In this document: one piece after another, positions 1-8,549 of the stretch | Numbering within the stretch: position 1 is the stretch's first letter | Layout: every line of letters starts with the position of its first letter | Assembly (NCBI RefSeq): GCF_000367365.1 | Contig: NZ_BARF01000029.1 | Span: forward strand, 94,619-158,618 | From: Streptomyces prunicolor NBRC 13075 | GTDB lineage: Bacteria > Actinomycetota > Actinomycetes > Streptomycetales > Streptomycetaceae | Direction: 5' to 3' | Length of the DNA: 64,000 nucleotides | Position numbers and translations under genes: made by a program | Notes under the pieces: model-generated | Databases searched by the model: none | Seen by the model: the letters and a program-made list of their open reading frames with translations, nothing else | What the model was told of the DNA's origin: nothing

Positions 1-102
1 ACGCCCGTCGAGGCGCCGGAGCTGGTCAGCGCGAGGATTCGTGAACTGGCCGCGACGTACGTGCAGTTCAGTCAGGGCGATCAGGTCAAGGAGGGCGCAT
101 GA
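1..102 (+). CDS. 3' end of an unidentified gene
   Basis: The window opens inside a reading frame of 33 codons ending in TGA at 100-102. The last residues are mostly helical and charged (ARIRELAATYVQF, then QGDQVKEGA). The stop overlaps the ATG of the next gene by four bases (ATGA), so the two are probably co-translated as an operon. Too little is present to name a family. A hydrolase or monooxygenase partner of the downstream dehydrogenase is only a guess. Confidence 0.6.
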   Translation, partial: TPVEAPELVSARIRELAATYVQFSQGDQVKEGA

Positions 103-998
103 GCAGCAGGGCCAGTCTGGAAGGGCAGGTCGCGGTCGTGACCGGGGCCGCGCGGGGCGTCGGTGAGTTGCTGGCCCGCAAACTCTCCGCGCGCGGGGCC
201 AAGTTGGCGCTCGTCGGGCTGGAACCGGATGCGCTGAAGCAGGTCTCCGAGCGGCTGCACACCGACAGCGATCACTGGTACGCCGATGTCACCGATCACG
301 AGGCGATGGCTCGGGTGGCGGGTGAGGTCAAGGAGCGGTTCGGGAAGGTCGACATCGTCGTCGCCAACGCGGGTGTCGCGAGTGGTGGGCCTTTTCTCGA
401 CTCCGATCCGGTCGCCTGGCGGCGGGTGATCGAGGTCAATCTGATCGGGTCCGCGGTGACCGCGCGGGCGTTTCTGCCGGTGCTGATGGAGAGCCGGGGG
501 TATCTGCTGCAGATCGCCTCGCTGGCCGCGATCACTCCGGCGCCGATGATGACCGCGTACTGCGCGTCCAAGGCCGGGGTCGAGGCGTACGCGCACAGCC
601 TGCGGGCCGAGGTCGGTTACAAGGGGGTGCGGGTCGGGGTCGGGTATCTGTCGTGGACCGACACGGACATGGTGCGCGGGGCTGATCAGGACGCGGTCAT
701 GCGGGAGTTGAGGGAGCGGTTGCCCTGGCCGTCGAACAAGACGTATCCGCTGGGGCCGGCCGTGGATCGGATCGTTGCCGGGATCGAGCGGCGGTCCAGT
801 CATGTGTACGGGCAGTGGTGGTTGCGGGGGATGCAGGGGGTGCGGGGGTATCTGCCGGGGGTCATCGGGTCGGTGGGGCAGCGGGAGATGCGGCGGTTCG
901 GGTCTCGGTTGGAGGGGATGCGGTCGGGGCTTGTGGGGGCGGGTGGGGCGGCGGACGAAGCGGCTCGGGCTGCGGCGCGTGTCACGGAGGGTGACTGA
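99..998 (+). CDS. Short-chain dehydrogenase/reductase (SDR)
   Basis: This 299-residue protein is probably a soluble NAD(P)-dependent oxidoreductase of the classical SDR family. The dinucleotide-binding glycine motif TGAARGVG lies at residues 15-22, the NAG motif (VANAGVA) near residue 90, and the catalytic YxxxK as Tyr154-Lys158 (YCASK). The C-terminus is about 50 residues longer than a minimal SDR and rich in Arg and Gly. The substrate cannot be told. It is translationally coupled to the partial upstream gene by an ATGA overlap, so both probably serve the same pathway. Confidence 0.9.
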   Translation: MSSRASLEGQVAVVTGAARGVGELLARKLSARGAKLALVGLEPDALKQVSERLHTDSDHWYADVTDHEAMARVAGEVKERFGKVDIVVANAGVASGGPFLDSDPVAWRRVIEVNLIGSAVTARAFLPVLMESRGYLLQIASLAAITPAPMMTAYCASKAGVEAYAHSLRAEVGYKGVRVGVGYLSWTDTDMVRGADQDAVMRELRERLPWPSNKTYPLGPAVDRIVAGIERRSSHVYGQWWLRGMQGVRGYLPGVIGSVGQREMRRFGSRLEGMRSGLVGAGGAADEAARAAARVTEGD

Positions 999-1089
999 TC
1001 GAAATGCGGTGTTTGTCCTGGCGTGTGAATCTGGTCGAGGCCCCAGCAAGGGGCCCACAAGTCCCCCCTCAGTACGGGAGTGAACCCAC

Positions 1090-1287
1090 ATGGGTATGAA
1101 GGACCAGTTCCAGGACAAGGCCAAGGACCTCGCTGACAAGGCCAAGGACCGTATGGACCAGGGCAAGGACCAGGCGCGGGACCGGGGTCAGCAGCGGGAC
1201 GAGGACGTTGAGCGTTCGGGTCAGGGGCAGGGTCAGGGTGCGCGGGAGCGTATGGACCAGGAGATGGACCAGGACTACGACGTGTAG
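1090..1287 (+). CDS. Small hydrophilic repeat-containing protein
   Basis: This 65-residue protein is almost wholly charged or polar (Lys, Asp, Gln, Arg) and has no hydrophobic core. It contains irregular repeats of the type KDxADKAKDRMDQ, so it is likely disordered or forms a long amphipathic helix. It resembles CsbD-like or LEA-like stress proteins in composition, but I cannot assign it to a family by motif. A good ribosome binding site (GGGAGTGA) precedes the ATG, and a strong hairpin terminator follows about 15 bases after the stop, so it looks like a real monocistronic gene. Confidence 0.7.
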   Translation: MGMKDQFQDKAKDLADKAKDRMDQGKDQARDRGQQRDEDVERSGQGQGQGARERMDQEMDQDYDV

Positions 1288-1301
1288 TTGAGGTCTGTTT
1301 G

Positions 1302-1334
1302 CGTGGGGCGCCCTGTGTTTGGGGGCGCCCCACG
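1302..1334 (+). terminator. Hairpin terminator after the small protein gene
   Basis: An 11-bp perfect stem (CGTGGGGCGCC at 1302-1312 and its complement at 1324-1334) extended by one more G-C pair, with a short T-rich loop. It lies directly after the 65-residue gene. There is no long T tract, as is usual for Streptomyces terminators. Confidence 0.75.
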
Positions 1335-1361
1335 TTTCGTTGTCGGGTGCGGGGCGGTGGG

Positions 1362-1415
1362 GGCTGGGCGCGCCCACGCGGCGGAGCCGCAAATAGATAC
1401 AGCCCCGCGCCCCTA
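1362..1415 (-). repeat. 54-bp dispersed Streptomyces-type repeat, copy 1
   Basis: Read on the minus strand this runs from TAGGGGCGCGGGGCTG to GTGGGCGCGCCCAGCC. It matches 40118-40171 at 53 of 54 positions in the opposite orientation. It contains internal complementary segments (GCGGCTCCGCCGC) and sits between two convergent gene ends, in intergenic DNA. Diverged or partial members lie near 53423 and 63942. Confidence 0.85.
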
Positions 1416-1443
1416 AAAGAAAGGGAGTTGGCCCCCTCCCCTC

Positions 1444-4400
1444 TCAAGAACGCGGCGGTAGCTTCGGCCTGCTGCGGTCCGGCACCGCGCTGTAGTCCGG
1501 CGGGGTTGCCGCTGGGTGGAGAGCCAGTAGATCCAGGGCCAGCCTGATCGCGTCGTCCAGCTGCGCATGTCGCCCCTCCGCCCAGTCCAGCGGTGTGCGG
1601 AGGATCTCCAAGTCTGGGGTCACGCCCCTGTTTTCCACCGACCAGCCGTACGCGTCGAACCAGGCGGCGTTCATCGGGACCGTGATCACCGTGCCGTCGC
1701 CGAGTTGGTGGCGGCCGGTCATGCCGACCACTCCGCCCCAGGTGCGTTGGCCTACCACCGGGCCGAGTTTGAGGAGCTTGAAGGCGGCGGTGATCATGTC
1801 GCCGTCCGAGGATGTCGCCTCGTCGGCCAGGGCAACCACCGGACCCCTGGGGGCATTTGACGCGTACGACACCGGTTGGGCGTTGCGGGTCAGGTCCCAG
1901 CCGAGGATCGTGCGGGTCAGTTTCTCCACCACCAGCTCGCTGATGTGGCCGCCCGCGTTGCCGCGTACGTCGACGATGAGGGCCGGGCGGGACACCTCAA
2001 GGCGTAGGTCGCGGTTGAACTGGGCCCAGCCGGAGCCGCCCATGTCGGGGATGTGGAGGTAGCCGCAGTGGCCGCCGCTCAACTCCCGTACCACCGCCCG
2101 GCGTTTGGCCACCCAGTCCTGGTAGCGGAGGGGGCGTTCGTCGATGAGGGGGACCACGGCGACTCGGCGGGCCCTGCCTTCGCCCTCCGCCGGGGTGAAG
2201 GTCAGCTCGACCGTTGTGCCGCCCGCGCCTGCCAACAGGGGGTAGGGGCCGGTGAGTTCGTCCACCGGGCGGCCGTCCACGTGGGTCAGGATCGCGCCCT
2301 CCCGGATGCCCGTGCCGGCCAGCGGGGAGCGGGCCTTGGAGTCCGAGGACTCGCCGGGGAGGATGCGGGCCACCGTCCAACCACCCTCCCTGCGCACGAA
2401 GTTGGCGCCCAGCAGACCTTGTCGGCGCTGGTAGTGGGGCGGGCCCTCGTTGCGGCGGGACGCGGTGACGTAGGCGTGGGACGTGCCCAACTCGCCCAGG
2501 ACTTCCCGGAGCAGGTCCGCGAAGTCGTCGGGGGACGCCACCCGTTCGACCAGCGGGCGGTACTGGTCCAGGACCCCGGTCCAGTCGATGCCGCACATCT
2601 GCGGGTCCCAGTAGTACGCGCGGATCAGGCGGCCCGCCTCCTCGTACGACTGGCGCCACTCGGCGGGCGGGTCCACCTCGTGGAGGATGCGGCGGAGGTC
2701 GATCCAGACCGTCGAGTCGCTGTCACCGGACTCGGTGGAGGGGACCGCTCGTAGTTCGTCCTCGTCGACCACGACGAGTCGTGTGCCGTCTCCGCTCACC
2801 GCGAACCAGTCCAAGTGGTCCACGAGTTCGGACTTCTTCGCCTTGCTGATGTTGAAGTACTCGAGGGTCGGCCGGCCGCTGGTGTCGTCCGGGTTGGCGA
2901 AGGTCTCGCCCAGCGCGCCCGAGATCGGCCAGCGCAGCCAGACCAGTCCGCCGCCCGAAACCGGGTACAGCGCCGAGTACTTGGAGGCGGAGACGGGGAA
3001 GGGCGTCACCCTGTTCTCCAGTCCTTCCACCTCCACCGTCACCGCGCCGTCCGCGCCCTCGTCGTCCTCCGCCGCGTCCAGGCCACCGGCGGCCGGGCGG
3101 CCCTCCGGGGTCAGCGCGAAGGGGGAGGGCGTGGCCGAGGAGAGCGGGACCAGGTAGGGGCGGCAGCCGAGCGGGAAGGAGAGGTCGCCGGTGTGGACGT
3201 CGTAGACCGGGTCGAAGCCGCGCCAGGAGAGGAAGGCGAGGTAGCGGCCGTCCCGTGTGAAGACCGGATTCTCGTCCTCGAAGCGGCCGTTGGTGACGTC
3301 GACGATCAAACGGTCCTTTATGCGGGCCATCTTGATCTGGCGGAGCGAGCGGCCGATGCCCGGGTGGGACCAGGTCAGCCAGCTGCCGTCGGGGGAGAAG
3401 GCGAGGTCGCAGACCGGGCCGTTGATCGAGCAGATCAGCTCCGTCACCTCACCGTTCGTCTCCTCCGTGGCGTCGAGGAGCAGGAGCCGTCCGTCGTGCG
3501 CGGCGATCGCCAGGCGCTCGCCCGCCGTGTCGGACACCAGCTCCAGTACGCGGCCCACCTCGCCGGAGGCGAGTCGGCGGGGCTCGCGGTCGCCGGTGGC
3601 GCGGGGGAGGTAGGCGATCTCGATCGCGTCCTCGCCGTCCGCGTCCGTGACGTAGGCGACCTGTCCGCCGGAGCCGAGCATCTCGGGGAGACGGACCCGT
3701 ACGCCCGGGGTGTCGGTGATGGTCCTGGCCGGGCCGTCGCGGTGGGTGAGCCAGTACAGGCTGCCGCGTACGACGACGGCGCTCGCGCGGCCCGTCTCGT
3801 CGACCGAGATGCCGTCCACGTGCTGGGCGGCGGGGACTTGGTACGTACGGCGGCCCGCGCGCGGCCCGCTCAACTGCACGTCCAGCTTGCGGGGGACCGA
3901 TGTCGGGGAGAGGTCGTCGACGATCCACAGGTCACCGGCGCACTGGTACACGACCCGGGTGCCGTCGCTCGCCGCGTGCCGGGCGTAGAAGGCGTCGTGG
4001 TCGGTGTGGCGCCGCAGATCGGAGCCGTCGTAGGAACAGGAATAGAGGTTGCCGATGCCCTCGTGGTCGGAGAGGAAGGCGATGCGGCCGTCGACGAACA
4101 TGGGGGAATGGAGGTGGCCTTCGAGGTCGGCCAGCAGGCGGCGGCCGTGCAGCCAGAGGCGGCCCATCGCGCCGCCGCGGTAGCGCTTCCAGGCGGCCGG
4201 TTCGTGCGGCGGGGTGCCGGTGAGGAGCAGGGTCTGGAGTTCGCCGGCTACGTCGGCGAGCTGGATGTCGGAGACCGGGCCCCAGGGGAGCCGGCCGCCG
4301 GGTTCGCCGTCGGTGGGGACCTTGTGGGCCCAGGTGAAGTACGAGAACGGCTCGCCGTGCGAGGCGACGGCGAGGATGTCGCCGTCCGGGGTCCAGCCGC

Positions 4401-4671
4401 AGACCTGGGTGTCGGCGCTGCCCCAGTACGTGAGCCGGCGGCCGGGACCGCCCTCGACCGGCGCGAGATGGATCTCCGGGACCAGGCTGTGCCAGGTCGT
4501 GTACGCGATATGGCGGCCGTCGGGGGAGAAGCGGGGGTGACCGACCTTCGTACGGTCGACGGTGAGGCGCCAGGCGCGGCCCCTGCCGTCGAGAGGGGCC
4601 AGCCAGAGGTCGTCCTCGGCCACGAAGCTCAGGAGGTCGCCACTGAGGTGCGGCAGGCGCAGATAGCTCAC
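1444..4671 (-). CDS. Tricorn-type protease (S41 family)
   Basis: The 1075-residue product matches the size and order of tricorn core protease: N-terminal beta-propeller repeats (many FSPDGRHIAYTT-like and FTRDGRYLAFLS-like PD40 blades, residues 1 to about 660), then a helical C1 domain, a PDZ domain (about 755-850) and the S41 catalytic domain. The tricorn catalytic residues are recognisable: Ser731-His732 in TSHAY, the nucleophile in TSSDGD (Ser954 or Ser955), and a Glu in VENRGVTPD near residue 1013. The family degrades oligopeptides released by the proteasome in the cytoplasm. The annotated GTG start overlaps an AGGGAGG sequence, so the true start may lie slightly elsewhere. Confidence 0.9.
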   Translation of the reverse strand: MSYLRLPHLSGDLLSFVAEDDLWLAPLDGRGRAWRLTVDRTKVGHPRFSPDGRHIAYTTWHSLVPEIHLAPVEGGPGRRLTYWGSADTQVCGWTPDGDILAVASHGEPFSYFTWAHKVPTDGEPGGRLPWGPVSDIQLADVAGELQTLLLTGTPPHEPAAWKRYRGGAMGRLWLHGRRLLADLEGHLHSPMFVDGRIAFLSDHEGIGNLYSCSYDGSDLRRHTDHDAFYARHAASDGTRVVYQCAGDLWIVDDLSPTSVPRKLDVQLSGPRAGRRTYQVPAAQHVDGISVDETGRASAVVVRGSLYWLTHRDGPARTITDTPGVRVRLPEMLGSGGQVAYVTDADGEDAIEIAYLPRATGDREPRRLASGEVGRVLELVSDTAGERLAIAAHDGRLLLLDATEETNGEVTELICSINGPVCDLAFSPDGSWLTWSHPGIGRSLRQIKMARIKDRLIVDVTNGRFEDENPVFTRDGRYLAFLSWRGFDPVYDVHTGDLSFPLGCRPYLVPLSSATPSPFALTPEGRPAAGGLDAAEDDEGADGAVTVEVEGLENRVTPFPVSASKYSALYPVSGGGLVWLRWPISGALGETFANPDDTSGRPTLEYFNISKAKKSELVDHLDWFAVSGDGTRLVVVDEDELRAVPSTESGDSDSTVWIDLRRILHEVDPPAEWRQSYEEAGRLIRAYYWDPQMCGIDWTGVLDQYRPLVERVASPDDFADLLREVLGELGTSHAYVTASRRNEGPPHYQRRQGLLGANFVRREGGWTVARILPGESSDSKARSPLAGTGIREGAILTHVDGRPVDELTGPYPLLAGAGGTTVELTFTPAEGEGRARRVAVVPLIDERPLRYQDWVAKRRAVVRELSGGHCGYLHIPDMGGSGWAQFNRDLRLEVSRPALIVDVRGNAGGHISELVVEKLTRTILGWDLTRNAQPVSYASNAPRGPVVALADEATSSDGDMITAAFKLLKLGPVVGQRTWGGVVGMTGRHQLGDGTVITVPMNAAWFDAYGWSVENRGVTPDLEILRTPLDWAEGRHAQLDDAIRLALDLLALHPAATPPDYSAVPDRSRPKLPPRS

Positions 4672-4776
4672 CTCCCTATGCTTTTCCGGGGGACGGACCA
4701 GAGCAACTTATGAAAAATCGCCGGGCTGGCTCAGCGCGTGACCCGACGGCGACCCGTTGGGTGACTCTCCACACGT

Positions 4777-4791
4777 ACGAAACGGTTTCGT
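4777..4791. promoter_or_regulatory. TetR-type operator, copy 1
   Basis: ACGAAACGGTTTCGT is a 15-bp near-perfect palindrome (6-bp perfect arms around a 3-bp centre). It lies between the tricorn gene and the TetR gene. The second copy is centred 57 bp downstream. It is probably the autoregulatory binding site of the adjacent TetR protein. This is inferred from position and symmetry. Confidence 0.7.
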
Positions 4792-4833
4792 TTCGTTGGA
4801 AGGTGCGCTACATTCATGACTAAGCGAGGCGGT

Positions 4834-4848
4834 ACGAAACCGTCTCGT
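4834..4848. promoter_or_regulatory. TetR-type operator, copy 2
   Basis: ACGAAACCGTCTCGT repeats the operator at 4777-4791 with one arm mismatch. It lies 23 bp before the TetR ATG, so a bound repressor would cover the start of the transcript. A TACATT hexamer (4809-4814) between the two sites could be the -10 box. Confidence 0.65.
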
Positions 4849-4871
4849 TCGGATCCGGAGAGGTGAGTGGC

Positions 4872-5480
4872 ATGACTGAAGTCGCAACGGCGCGTCGCAG
4901 TCGCATCACACCCGAGCGCGAGGCCGAGCTGTACGCGGCCGTGCTCGACCTGCTCCGGGAAGTCGGCTACGACGCCCTGACCATGGACGCCGTGGCGGCC
5001 CGCACCAAGTCCAGCAAGGCGACGCTCTACCGCCAGTGGGGCGGCAAGGCCGAGCTGGTGGCCAAAGCGGTGCGGCACAACAAGCCGGGCGCATCGGCCG
5101 CCGCCGTCGACACCGGTTCGCTCAGGGGCGACTTCCACGCCCTCACGATGCGGTCGGACGACTGCGAGATGGAGCAGAACTCCGCGCTCATGCGGGGCCT
5201 GGCCATGGCGATGCACGGCAACCCGGACCTCCTCAAGGCGTTCCGGGAACACCTCGTCGAACCCGAGATGGCGGAGTTCCAGACGATGCTTCAGCGGGCG
5301 ATCGACCGGGGTGAGGTCCGTGCCGACAACCCGGCGATCGAGTACATCGTGCACATGATGATCGGCGGGTTCGCCGCCCGCACCATGATCGACGAGCAGC
5401 CGCCCACCCAGGCCTTCCTGCTGTCGTACATCGACGCCGTGGTGCTCCCCGCACTGGGCGCACCGGTACCCACCACCTGA
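4872..5480 (+). CDS. TetR/AcrR-family repressor
   Basis: The protein has 202 residues from the chosen ATG; a GTG nine bases upstream is possible, but the AGAGGTG ribosome binding site favours 4872. The N-terminal HTH is clear: helices from REAELYAAVLDLLREVGYDALTMD to the recognition helix KSSKATLYRQWGGKAEL (about residues 15-60). The C-terminal all-helical part would bind a small ligand. Two operator-like palindromes precede it and an MMPL exporter gene follows 136 bp downstream, the usual layout of a repressor controlling its own gene and a lipid or drug exporter. The inducer is unknown. Confidence 0.9.
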   Translation: MTEVATARRSRITPEREAELYAAVLDLLREVGYDALTMDAVAARTKSSKATLYRQWGGKAELVAKAVRHNKPGASAAAVDTGSLRGDFHALTMRSDDCEMEQNSALMRGLAMAMHGNPDLLKAFREHLVEPEMAEFQTMLQRAIDRGEVRADNPAIEYIVHMMIGGFAARTMIDEQPPTQAFLLSYIDAVVLPALGAPVPTT

Positions 5481-5616
5481 TTCACCCACCCCTGTAGTCA
5501 CCCTGCACGCCCACCTGACGTAACCGCTCACGTCGTCGGGCCGATCACCCGTGTCCCCAACCGGTTGATCACCCCTGCCCCGAAGAACCCCACGACCTGA
5601 CCGGGAGTACGCCCTC

Positions 5617-7839
5617 GTGGCCACGTTCCTCTACAAAGTCGGCCGTCTCGCCTTCAGGCGACGGCACTACGTCGCCCTCCTATGGATCGCGCTGCTGACC
5701 CTCGCGGGAGTCGGCGCGGCCAACGCGCCCGCAGCGGGCTCCACCTCCTTCTCCATACCCGGGACCGAGGCCCAGAAGGCCTTCGACCTGCTGGACCAGC
5801 GCTTCCCCGGCTCCAGTTCGGACGGCGGCACCGCGCGCGTCGTCTTCAAGGCGCCGAGCGGCGAGAAGATGATCGACGCCGGCAACAAGGCGACCGTCGA
5901 GAAGACGGTGAAGGAGCTGGCCGACGGCTCCGAAGTCGTCTCCGTCACCGACCCGTTCACCACGAACGCCGTGAGCAAGGACGGGACGGTCGCCTACACC
6001 TCGGTGAAGTACGACGTCGCCGGCATGGAACTCAAGGACGCCAGCAAGGACGCCCTGGAGGACGCCGCGGCCGAGGCCCGGGCCACCGGGCTGACCGTCG
6101 ACGTCGGCGGTGACGCGCTCCAGGCCGCCGCGGAGATGGGCGTCGGCGAGATCATCGGTATCGCCCTGGCCGCCGTTGTCCTCGTCATCACCCTGGGCTC
6201 GCTGGTCTCGGCCGGCCTGCCGCTGCTGACGGCGCTCATCGGGGTGGGGATCGGCGTCTCGACGATCACGGCCCTGGCGAAGACGCTGGACCTGGGCTCG
6301 ACGACCTCGACGCTGGCGATGATGATCGGCCTCGCCGTCGGCATCGACTACGCGCTGTTCATCGTGTCCCGCTACCGGGCCGAACTGGCCGAGGGCCGCG
6401 AACGCGAGGACGCGGCCGGGCGGGCCGTCGGCACCGCGGGTTCGGCGGTGGTCTTCGCCGGCCTCACGGTCGTCATCGCGCTGGCCGGTCTCGCGGTCGT
6501 CAACGTGCCGATGCTGACCAAGATGGGTGTCGCGGCGGCGGGCACGGTCGTGGTCGCGGTGTTCATCGCGCTGACCATGATCCCGGCGCTGCTCGGCTAC
6601 GCGGGCCGCAGGATCAAGCCCACCGGCGAGAAGGCCAAGTGGCTGGGCGGCGGCAGCGCCAAGGAAGCGGCCAAGGCGGCCAGGCCGAACATGGGCACCC
6701 GCTGGGCGAGCTTCGTCGTACGGCGTCCCGCGGCCGTCCTGATCCTCAGCGTGCTCGGCCTCGGCGCGATCGCGCTGCCGGCCAGCCAGCTCCAGCTGGG
6801 TCTGCCCGACGACAGCTCGCAGCCGACGTCCACCACCCAGCGACGGGCCTACGACCTCCTCGCGGAGGGCTTCGGCCCCGGCTTCAACGGCCCGCTGATG
6901 ATCGTCGTGGACGCCAAGAACAGCGACGCGCCCAAGGCCGCCGTCACCACGGTGACCGACAAGATCAAGAGCCTCGACGACGTGGTCTCGGTCAGTCCGG
7001 CCATGTTCAACAAGGCCGGCGACACCGCGACGATCACCGTCGTGCCCGACTCCAAGCCGTCGTCGGTCACCACCGAGGACCTGGTGCACTCCATCCGTGA
7101 CGAGGGCGCCGGCATCAAGGCCGACACGGACGCGCAGGTGCTGGTCACCGGCACCACGGCGATGAACATCGACTTCTCGCAGAAGCTCAACGACGCCCTG
7201 ATCCCGTACCTGGCCTTGGTCGTCGGTCTGGCCTTCCTCCTCCTGATCGTGGTCTTCCGCTCGATCCTGGTCCCGCTGAAGGCGGCCCTCGGCTTCCTGC
7301 TCAGCGTGCTCGCCTCGCTCGGCGCTGTCGTCGCCGTCTTCCAGTGGGGCTGGCTGTCGGGCCTGATCGGCGTGGAGGAGACCGGTCCGATCATGTCGAT
7401 GATGCCGATCTTCCTGGTGGGCGTGGTCTTCGGCCTGGCGATGGACTACGAGGTGTTCCTCGTGACCCGGATGCGTGAGGCGTACGTCCATGGCGAGAAG
7501 CCCAGCCAGGCCGTCGTCACCGGGTTCAGGCACGGTGCGCGGGTCGTCACCGCGGCGGCGGTCATCATGATGGCGGTCTTCGCGGGCTTCATCACCTCCA
7601 GCGAGTCCATGGTCAAGATGATCGGCTTCGGTCTGGCGGTCGCGGTCTTCTTCGACGCGTTCGTGGTCCGCATGGCGATCGTCCCCGCGGTGCTGGCCCT
7701 GCTCGGCAAGCGGGCATGGTGGCTCCCGGAGTGGCTGAACCGGATCCTCCCCAACGTGGACGTCGAGGGCGAGGGCCTGCGCGAGCTGGACTCCAAGAAC
7801 TCGGATCCCGACGAGGACCGGGAGTTGGTCCGGGCCTGA
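5617..7839 (+). CDS. MMPL-family (RND superfamily) membrane exporter
   Basis: The 740-residue integral membrane protein has the duplicated RND/MMPL layout: one membrane helix near residue 20, a periplasmic-type loop (about 45-180), five helices, a cytoplasmic linker (GGGSAKEAAK), and then the same arrangement again. The two helix-4 signatures with the proton-relay Asp are visible as VGIDYALFIVSRYR (about residue 245) and GLAMDYEVFLVTRMR (about residue 610). MMPL proteins export lipids, siderophores or drugs using the proton gradient. The GTG start has a GGGAG site ten bases upstream. It is probably regulated by the upstream TetR protein. Confidence 0.93.
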   Translation: MATFLYKVGRLAFRRRHYVALLWIALLTLAGVGAANAPAAGSTSFSIPGTEAQKAFDLLDQRFPGSSSDGGTARVVFKAPSGEKMIDAGNKATVEKTVKELADGSEVVSVTDPFTTNAVSKDGTVAYTSVKYDVAGMELKDASKDALEDAAAEARATGLTVDVGGDALQAAAEMGVGEIIGIALAAVVLVITLGSLVSAGLPLLTALIGVGIGVSTITALAKTLDLGSTTSTLAMMIGLAVGIDYALFIVSRYRAELAEGREREDAAGRAVGTAGSAVVFAGLTVVIALAGLAVVNVPMLTKMGVAAAGTVVVAVFIALTMIPALLGYAGRRIKPTGEKAKWLGGGSAKEAAKAARPNMGTRWASFVVRRPAAVLILSVLGLGAIALPASQLQLGLPDDSSQPTSTTQRRAYDLLAEGFGPGFNGPLMIVVDAKNSDAPKAAVTTVTDKIKSLDDVVSVSPAMFNKAGDTATITVVPDSKPSSVTTEDLVHSIRDEGAGIKADTDAQVLVTGTTAMNIDFSQKLNDALIPYLALVVGLAFLLLIVVFRSILVPLKAALGFLLSVLASLGAVVAVFQWGWLSGLIGVEETGPIMSMMPIFLVGVVFGLAMDYEVFLVTRMREAYVHGEKPSQAVVTGFRHGARVVTAAAVIMMAVFAGFITSSESMVKMIGFGLAVAVFFDAFVVRMAIVPAVLALLGKRAWWLPEWLNRILPNVDVEGEGLRELDSKNSDPDEDRELVRA

Positions 7840-7878
7840 GGCGGCTGCCGCGAGGCACTGAGGCATCGGGCAACTGAT

Positions 7879-7911
7879 CTGCCGCGTCACCGAGTTCGGG
7901 TGGCGCGGCAG
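7879..7911 (+). terminator. Hairpin terminator after the MMPL gene
   Basis: A 13-bp stem (CTGCCGCGTCACC against GGTGGCGCGGCAG, one G-T pair) closes a 7-base loop 40 bases after the exporter stop codon. Confidence 0.75.
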
Positions 7912-7967
7912 TTCGCGTCAGTGACGGAGGGACCGCTCCGGACCGCGCGGATGTCAGTGGGCCGGAC

Positions 7968-7973
7968 TAGCGT
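7968..7973 (+). promoter_or_regulatory. Probable -10 box of a leaderless transcript
   Basis: TAGCGT ends seven bases before the ATG at 7981, and no ribosome binding site is visible between them. That spacing places the transcription start at the ATG itself, as in the many leaderless Streptomyces genes. No convincing -35 box is seen. Confidence 0.45.
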
Positions 7974-7980
7974 GTTGGGC

Positions 7981-8535
7981 ATGACCACACTCACAGAACG
8001 CCCCAACACCGCACTCCTCGTGATCGACGTCCAGGTCGGTGTCGTGGCCGACGCGTACGAGCGTGACGCGGTCGTCGCCAACATCTCCGCGCTCGTCGAC
8101 AGGGCTCGCGAGGAAGGCGTCCAGGTTGTCTGGGTCCAGCACTCCGACGAGGAGGTGCCGGCAGGCAGCAAGGACTGGGAGTACGTCCCCGAACTCCACC
8201 TCTGGGACGGCGAGCCCCTCGTCCCCAAGCACTACCCCGACTCCTTCGAGGACACCTCCCTCGAAGAAGTGCTGGCAGCCGCCCAGGTCGGCCGCCTGGT
8301 GGTGGCGGGCGCGTCCACCGACGCGTGCATCCGCTCCACGCTCCACGGCGCGTTCGTACGCGGCTACGACGTGACCCTCGTCGGCGACGCCCACACCACG
8401 TCGGACCTGAGCAAGTGGGGTGCGCCGCCGCCGGAGCAGGTCATCGCGCACACGAACCTGTACTGGAAGTACCACACGGCACCGGGTCGTACGGCGGGAG
8501 TCGAGGAGACGAAGGACGTGGCACTCGGAGGCTGA
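7981..8535 (+). CDS. Isochorismatase-family cysteine hydrolase
   Basis: The 184-residue cytoplasmic enzyme belongs to the isochorismatase/nicotinamidase fold. The catalytic triad is complete: Asp16 in LLVIDVQ, Lys83 in LVPKHYPD and Cys116 in ASTDACIRST, with the usual non-proline peptide region before the Cys. The family hydrolyses amides or vinyl ethers; the substrate here is unknown. I chose ATG 7981 because homologues begin just before the first strand and a TAGCGT -10 box lies at leaderless spacing. In-frame starts at 7951 and 7900 would add unstructured residues. Confidence 0.88.
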   Translation: MTTLTERPNTALLVIDVQVGVVADAYERDAVVANISALVDRAREEGVQVVWVQHSDEEVPAGSKDWEYVPELHLWDGEPLVPKHYPDSFEDTSLEEVLAAAQVGRLVVAGASTDACIRSTLHGAFVRGYDVTLVGDAHTTSDLSKWGAPPPEQVIAHTNLYWKYHTAPGRTAGVEETKDVALGG

Positions 8536-8549
8536 ACCCCACTCTTCAC

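Noticed and set aside
2815..4713. 632-residue frame opposite the tricorn protease gene
   Set aside because: It is the antisense shadow of a well-supported protease gene: no domain, Val/Gly/Ala/Arg/Asp-biased composition typical of the GC-rich reverse frame, and no ribosome binding site.
5680..7890. 736-residue frame opposite the MMPL exporter
   Set aside because: Composition dominated by His, Asp, Arg and Gly, no hydrophobic core and full overlap with a clear membrane protein gene.
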